NCBI GenBank assembly: GCA_937930305.1
Contig: CALGLE010000004.1
Location: 220,920 to 284,919, forward strand
Direction: 5' to 3'
DNA length: 64,000 nt
Source: an uncultured Granulosicoccaceae bacterium
GTDB lineage: Bacteria > Pseudomonadota > Gammaproteobacteria > Granulosicoccales > Granulosicoccaceae
Of the stretch, positions 61,681 to 64,000 are shown one piece after another; positions within the stretch are counted from its first letter, which is position 1; each line of letters begins with the position of its first letter. Both the position numbers and the translations under genes were made by a program. Below the pieces are notes generated by a model. That model was given only the letters and a program-made list of their open reading frames with translations. It was not told the origin of the DNA and ran no database searches.

Positions 61681-63463
61681 GTTAGAAGCACCGCACAGCA
61701 ATCGGCGGGATTTACAAAACTTAGCCAAGCTAAGCACCTATCTTTGGGAATACCGAGGCCGCGTGCTTATCGCACTGGGTTTTTTACTGTTGGCGAAATT
61801 TGCAACGGTTGCGGTGCCGTTGGTTTTGAAAGAAATTATTAACACGCTGGATGCGGAAACCACCGAGCAAAAAGTACTCACCGTGGCCATCGGGTTTGTG
61901 GCAGCTTATGGCGCTTTGCGAATTGCCAGTGCAGCGTTTAAAGAGCTGCGAGATTCTTTATTCGCCCGTGTGCGTTACCGGGCCATGCACCGTTTATCCA
62001 CTAGTGTGCTCACGAAACTGCATCGCTTATCTCTGGCTTATCACCTGGAACGACGCACCGGCAGTATTTCCAGTGACCTAAACCGAGGCACCAATTCTTT
62101 AAGCTCCATAGTGAACCTATTGGTGTTTAACATCGTGCCGACTATCGCTGAATTTTTGTTGGTTGCGGTGATTTTATTTGGTGGTTACGGTTGGACTTAC
62201 AGTGTTGTTGTGGCAATCACAGTCGCAGTTTATGTGGTGTTTACCCTGCTGTTTTCTGGCTGGCGTATGCAATTTCGTCATGAGATGAATCGATTGGAAA
62301 GCCAGGCGAACGGACGTGCGGTAGATAGCTTATTGAATTATGAAACCGTTAAATATTTTAATAACGAACCCTTAGAGCAAAAAGCCTACGACGGTTATTT
62401 AAGTGATTGGTCGGATGCGGGTGTTAAAAGCCAGATTACGATGTCTAGCCTGAACTTTGGTCAAACCGCTATCGTGACCGTGGGCGTAACGCTGATCATG
62501 ATGATCGCTGCGAAAGAGGTGACAACCGATACCATCACGCTGGGTGACATCGTGCTAATTAACGCGTTAATGCTGCAACTGTTTGTACCGTTGAATGCAC
62601 TCGGTGTGGTTTATCGCGGCTTACAATACGCCCTGGCTGATATGGACCTCATTATCAAGCTGTTAGAAAAAACCCCTGAAATTCAGGATAAACCCAATGC
62701 CAAAGCCTTAAGCATTCAACAAGCGGGCTTAGTGTTTGATGATGTGCATTTTGCCTATCTTCCTGAACGCCCCATTTTAAAAGGGGTCAGTTTTCGGGTT
62801 GAACCAGGGCAAAAGGTTGCGGTTGTAGGGCCATCAGGATCCGGTAAATCCACGTTATCACGATTACTTTTTCGGTTCTACGATGTGGATGCTGGCAGCA
62901 TTCAAGTGGATGGGGTGGACATACGCGAATGCACTCAAGCGAGCTTGCGGGCGCAGTTGGGTGTGGTGCCTCAAGATACCGTCATGTTTAATGAGTCGTT
63001 GCAATACAACTTGCAGTACGCCAATACGGACGCGTCGCTGGATGATGTGAAAGCAGCCGCCAAAGCGGCTAATTTGGATCGCTTCATCGAACAACTACCA
63101 GGCGGGTACGACACCATAGTCGGTGAGCGAGGCCTAAAATTGTCGGGCGGAGAGAAACAGCGCGTGGCCATCGCTCGTGTCATGTTGAAAGCGCCACCCA
63201 TTATTGTGTTTGATGAGGCCACATCCAGTTTGGACACACAAACCGAGAAAGTGATACTGGATGGGCTGAATGCTGCAGCCGAGCGTGCCACGTCCTTGGT
63301 GATAGCGCATCGATTGTCCACCATCGTTGATGCGGATCAAATCTTGGTGCTGGACGAGGGTGTCATCGTAGAGCGTGGCGATCACGACAGCTTACTCAAT
63401 CAGCAGGGCTTGTACGCAAAGCTTTGGTTTATGCAGCAAGAGACCAACAACGACTCAGCGTAA
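61670..63463 (+). CDS. ABCB/ATM1-type ABC transporter (ATPase-permease)
   Basis: The product of about 597 residues is a half-size exporter: a six-helix membrane domain (residues about 25-310; 'LWEYRGRVLIALGFLLLAKFATVAVPLVLKEIINTLD' and 'YETVKYFNNEPLEQKAYDGYL', which matches the ATM1 family), then the ATPase with Walker A 'VVGPSGSGKSTLSRLLFRFYD', signature 'LSGGEKQRVAIARVML', Walker B 'IIVFDEATSSLD' and H-loop 'IAHRLSTI'. Bacterial ATM1 homologues export glutathione-linked metals or sulfur compounds. The ATG at 61670 is preferred over the track start inside dusA. It follows dusA with an 11-base overlap. Confidence 0.9.
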   Translation: MHRRLEAPHSNRRDLQNLAKLSTYLWEYRGRVLIALGFLLLAKFATVAVPLVLKEIINTLDAETTEQKVLTVAIGFVAAYGALRIASAAFKELRDSLFARVRYRAMHRLSTSVLTKLHRLSLAYHLERRTGSISSDLNRGTNSLSSIVNLLVFNIVPTIAEFLLVAVILFGGYGWTYSVVVAITVAVYVVFTLLFSGWRMQFRHEMNRLESQANGRAVDSLLNYETVKYFNNEPLEQKAYDGYLSDWSDAGVKSQITMSSLNFGQTAIVTVGVTLIMMIAAKEVTTDTITLGDIVLINALMLQLFVPLNALGVVYRGLQYALADMDLIIKLLEKTPEIQDKPNAKALSIQQAGLVFDDVHFAYLPERPILKGVSFRVEPGQKVAVVGPSGSGKSTLSRLLFRFYDVDAGSIQVDGVDIRECTQASLRAQLGVVPQDTVMFNESLQYNLQYANTDASLDDVKAAAKAANLDRFIEQLPGGYDTIVGERGLKLSGGEKQRVAIARVMLKAPPIIVFDEATSSLDTQTEKVILDGLNAAAERATSLVIAHRLSTIVDADQILVLDEGVIVERGDHDSLLNQQGLYAKLWFMQQETNNDSA

Positions 63464-63472
63464 AATTTAACG

Positions 63473-64000
63473 CTAGCCGCGGATGAGCTGGAGAAATTCG
63501 TTGCGAGTATTGATGTCGGATCGGAAGGTGCCCAGCATGGAAGAGGTGGTCATCATGGAATTTTGTTTTTGTACGCCACGCATCATCATGCACATGTGCT
63601 GACATTCAATAACAACCCCAACCCCCATACCATTAGTCACTTCACTGATGGCGCGAGCGATTTGTTGGGTGAGGTTCTCTTGGATCTGCAATCGACGAGC
63701 GTACATATCCACAATGCGCGCAATTTTCGATAGTCCAATGACTTTTTCGACCGGCAAATAGGCCACATGTGCCTTGCCTATAAACGGCAACATGTGGTGT
63801 TCACACAGGGAATACAGCTCGATATCTCGAACGATAACCATTTCTTCACTGTCACTTTCAAATACAGCACCGTTGACCACTTCTTCCAACGTTTGGTTGT
63901 AGCCATGGGTTAAATATTCCATGGCTTTTGCAGCCCGTTTGGGTGTGTCGAGTAGCCCATCTCGCTGCAGGTCTTCACCAACGCCTGTTAGGATGGCTGC
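63473..64000 (-). CDS. folE: GTP cyclohydrolase I (5' end beyond the window)
   Basis: FolE converts GTP to dihydroneopterin triphosphate for folate synthesis. The track gives 149 residues from an internal Met, but the frame stays open to the window edge ('[33 protein letters not shown]'), which is the normal FolE N-terminal region, so about 175 residues are visible and the start lies outside. Zinc ligands and catalytic residues are in '[21 protein letters not shown]' and '[15 protein letters not shown]'. '[29 protein letters not shown]' is also conserved. It converges on the ABC exporter gene. Confidence 0.95.
   Translation of the reverse strand, partial: AAILTGVGEDLQRDGLLDTPKRAAKAMEYLTHGYNQTLEEVVNGAVFESDSEEMVIVRDIELYSLCEHHMLPFIGKAHVAYLPVEKVIGLSKIARIVDMYARRLQIQENLTQQIARAISEVTNGMGVGVVIECQHMCMMMRGVQKQNSMMTTSSMLGTFRSDINTRNEFLQLIRG

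Overview
The window reads as a contiguous stretch of a Gram-negative bacterial chromosome, most likely a gammaproteobacterium and plausibly marine. The strongest reason is the block rnhB-dnaE-accA-tilS-pyrG-kdsA-eno-ftsB-ispD-ispF (about 38.4-50.7 kb), whose order is typical of Gammaproteobacteria. KdsA (Kdo synthesis), a lipid-A-cluster-type Gfo/Idh oxidoreductase, an outer-membrane lipocalin and FtsB all indicate an outer membrane. Genes are densely packed: no gene-free stretch exceeds about 180 bases, and many neighbours overlap by 4-11 bases. I saw no rRNA, tRNA, CRISPR array, intact insertion sequence, prophage or plasmid gene. Coordinates follow the ORF track, with starts trimmed where a better start was visible.

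Layout. 0-5 kb: the C-terminal end of a membrane HlyD/M50-type protein, small hypothetical proteins, a chorismate-mutase-like protein, a SlyD-type FKBP, a BASS-like carrier and an HpaI-type aldolase. 5-11.5 kb: coaA (minus), then plus-strand genes for an SDR, a MATE exporter, an M32 carboxypeptidase, a ProX-type tRNA deacylase and an ADP-ribosylglycohydrolase. 11.5-19 kb: minus-strand nadE, DUF3726, IlvD/Edd dehydratase, FAH-family hydrolase and DUF2797, facing a divergent Ldh-family oxidoreductase; this looks like sugar-acid or keto-acid catabolism. 19-24 kb: a degenerate RAYT-like transposase relative, an EamA exporter, an M19 dipeptidase and two SnoaL/NTF2-like proteins. 24-30 kb (minus): LacI regulator, solute-binding protein, two permeases, MalK-type ATPase and a GH63-like glycosidase, a self-contained uptake and hydrolysis operon for a glycoside. 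30-31.6 kb: lipocalin and SDR. 31.6-38.3 kb (minus): a six-gene directon with Gfo/Idh oxidoreductase, diaminopropionate ammonia-lyase, alpha/beta hydrolase, PQQ-type sugar dehydrogenase, M24 metallopeptidase and Asp/Glu-racemase-family protein. 38.4-51.4 kb: the housekeeping block, followed by methylthioinosine phosphorylase. 51.6-55 kb: a 1121-residue ammonium transporter fused to a hybrid histidine kinase. 55-64 kb: selO, an M20 amidohydrolase, rhodanese, a glutathione-dependent formaldehyde detoxification operon (frmA-fghA-PPOX), dusA, an ATM1-type ABC exporter and folE, which runs off the right edge.

The most unusual gene is the Amt-hybrid histidine kinase. It keeps the channel histidines and carries a kinase core plus two receiver domains. 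It is preceded by a sequence with correct GG-N10-GC spacing for a sigma-54 promoter, which fits nitrogen control. No glnK and no dedicated output regulator lie next to it. Other points worth attention are a RAYT-like protein that has lost the first histidine of its HUH motif, a well-formed LacI operator just downstream of a promoter in front of the glycoside operon, an 11-bp intercistronic stem-loop after the solute-binding protein gene, a GnnA-like Gfo/Idh gene without its usual lpx neighbours, and the possible amino-compound pathway in the 31.6-38.3 kb directon.
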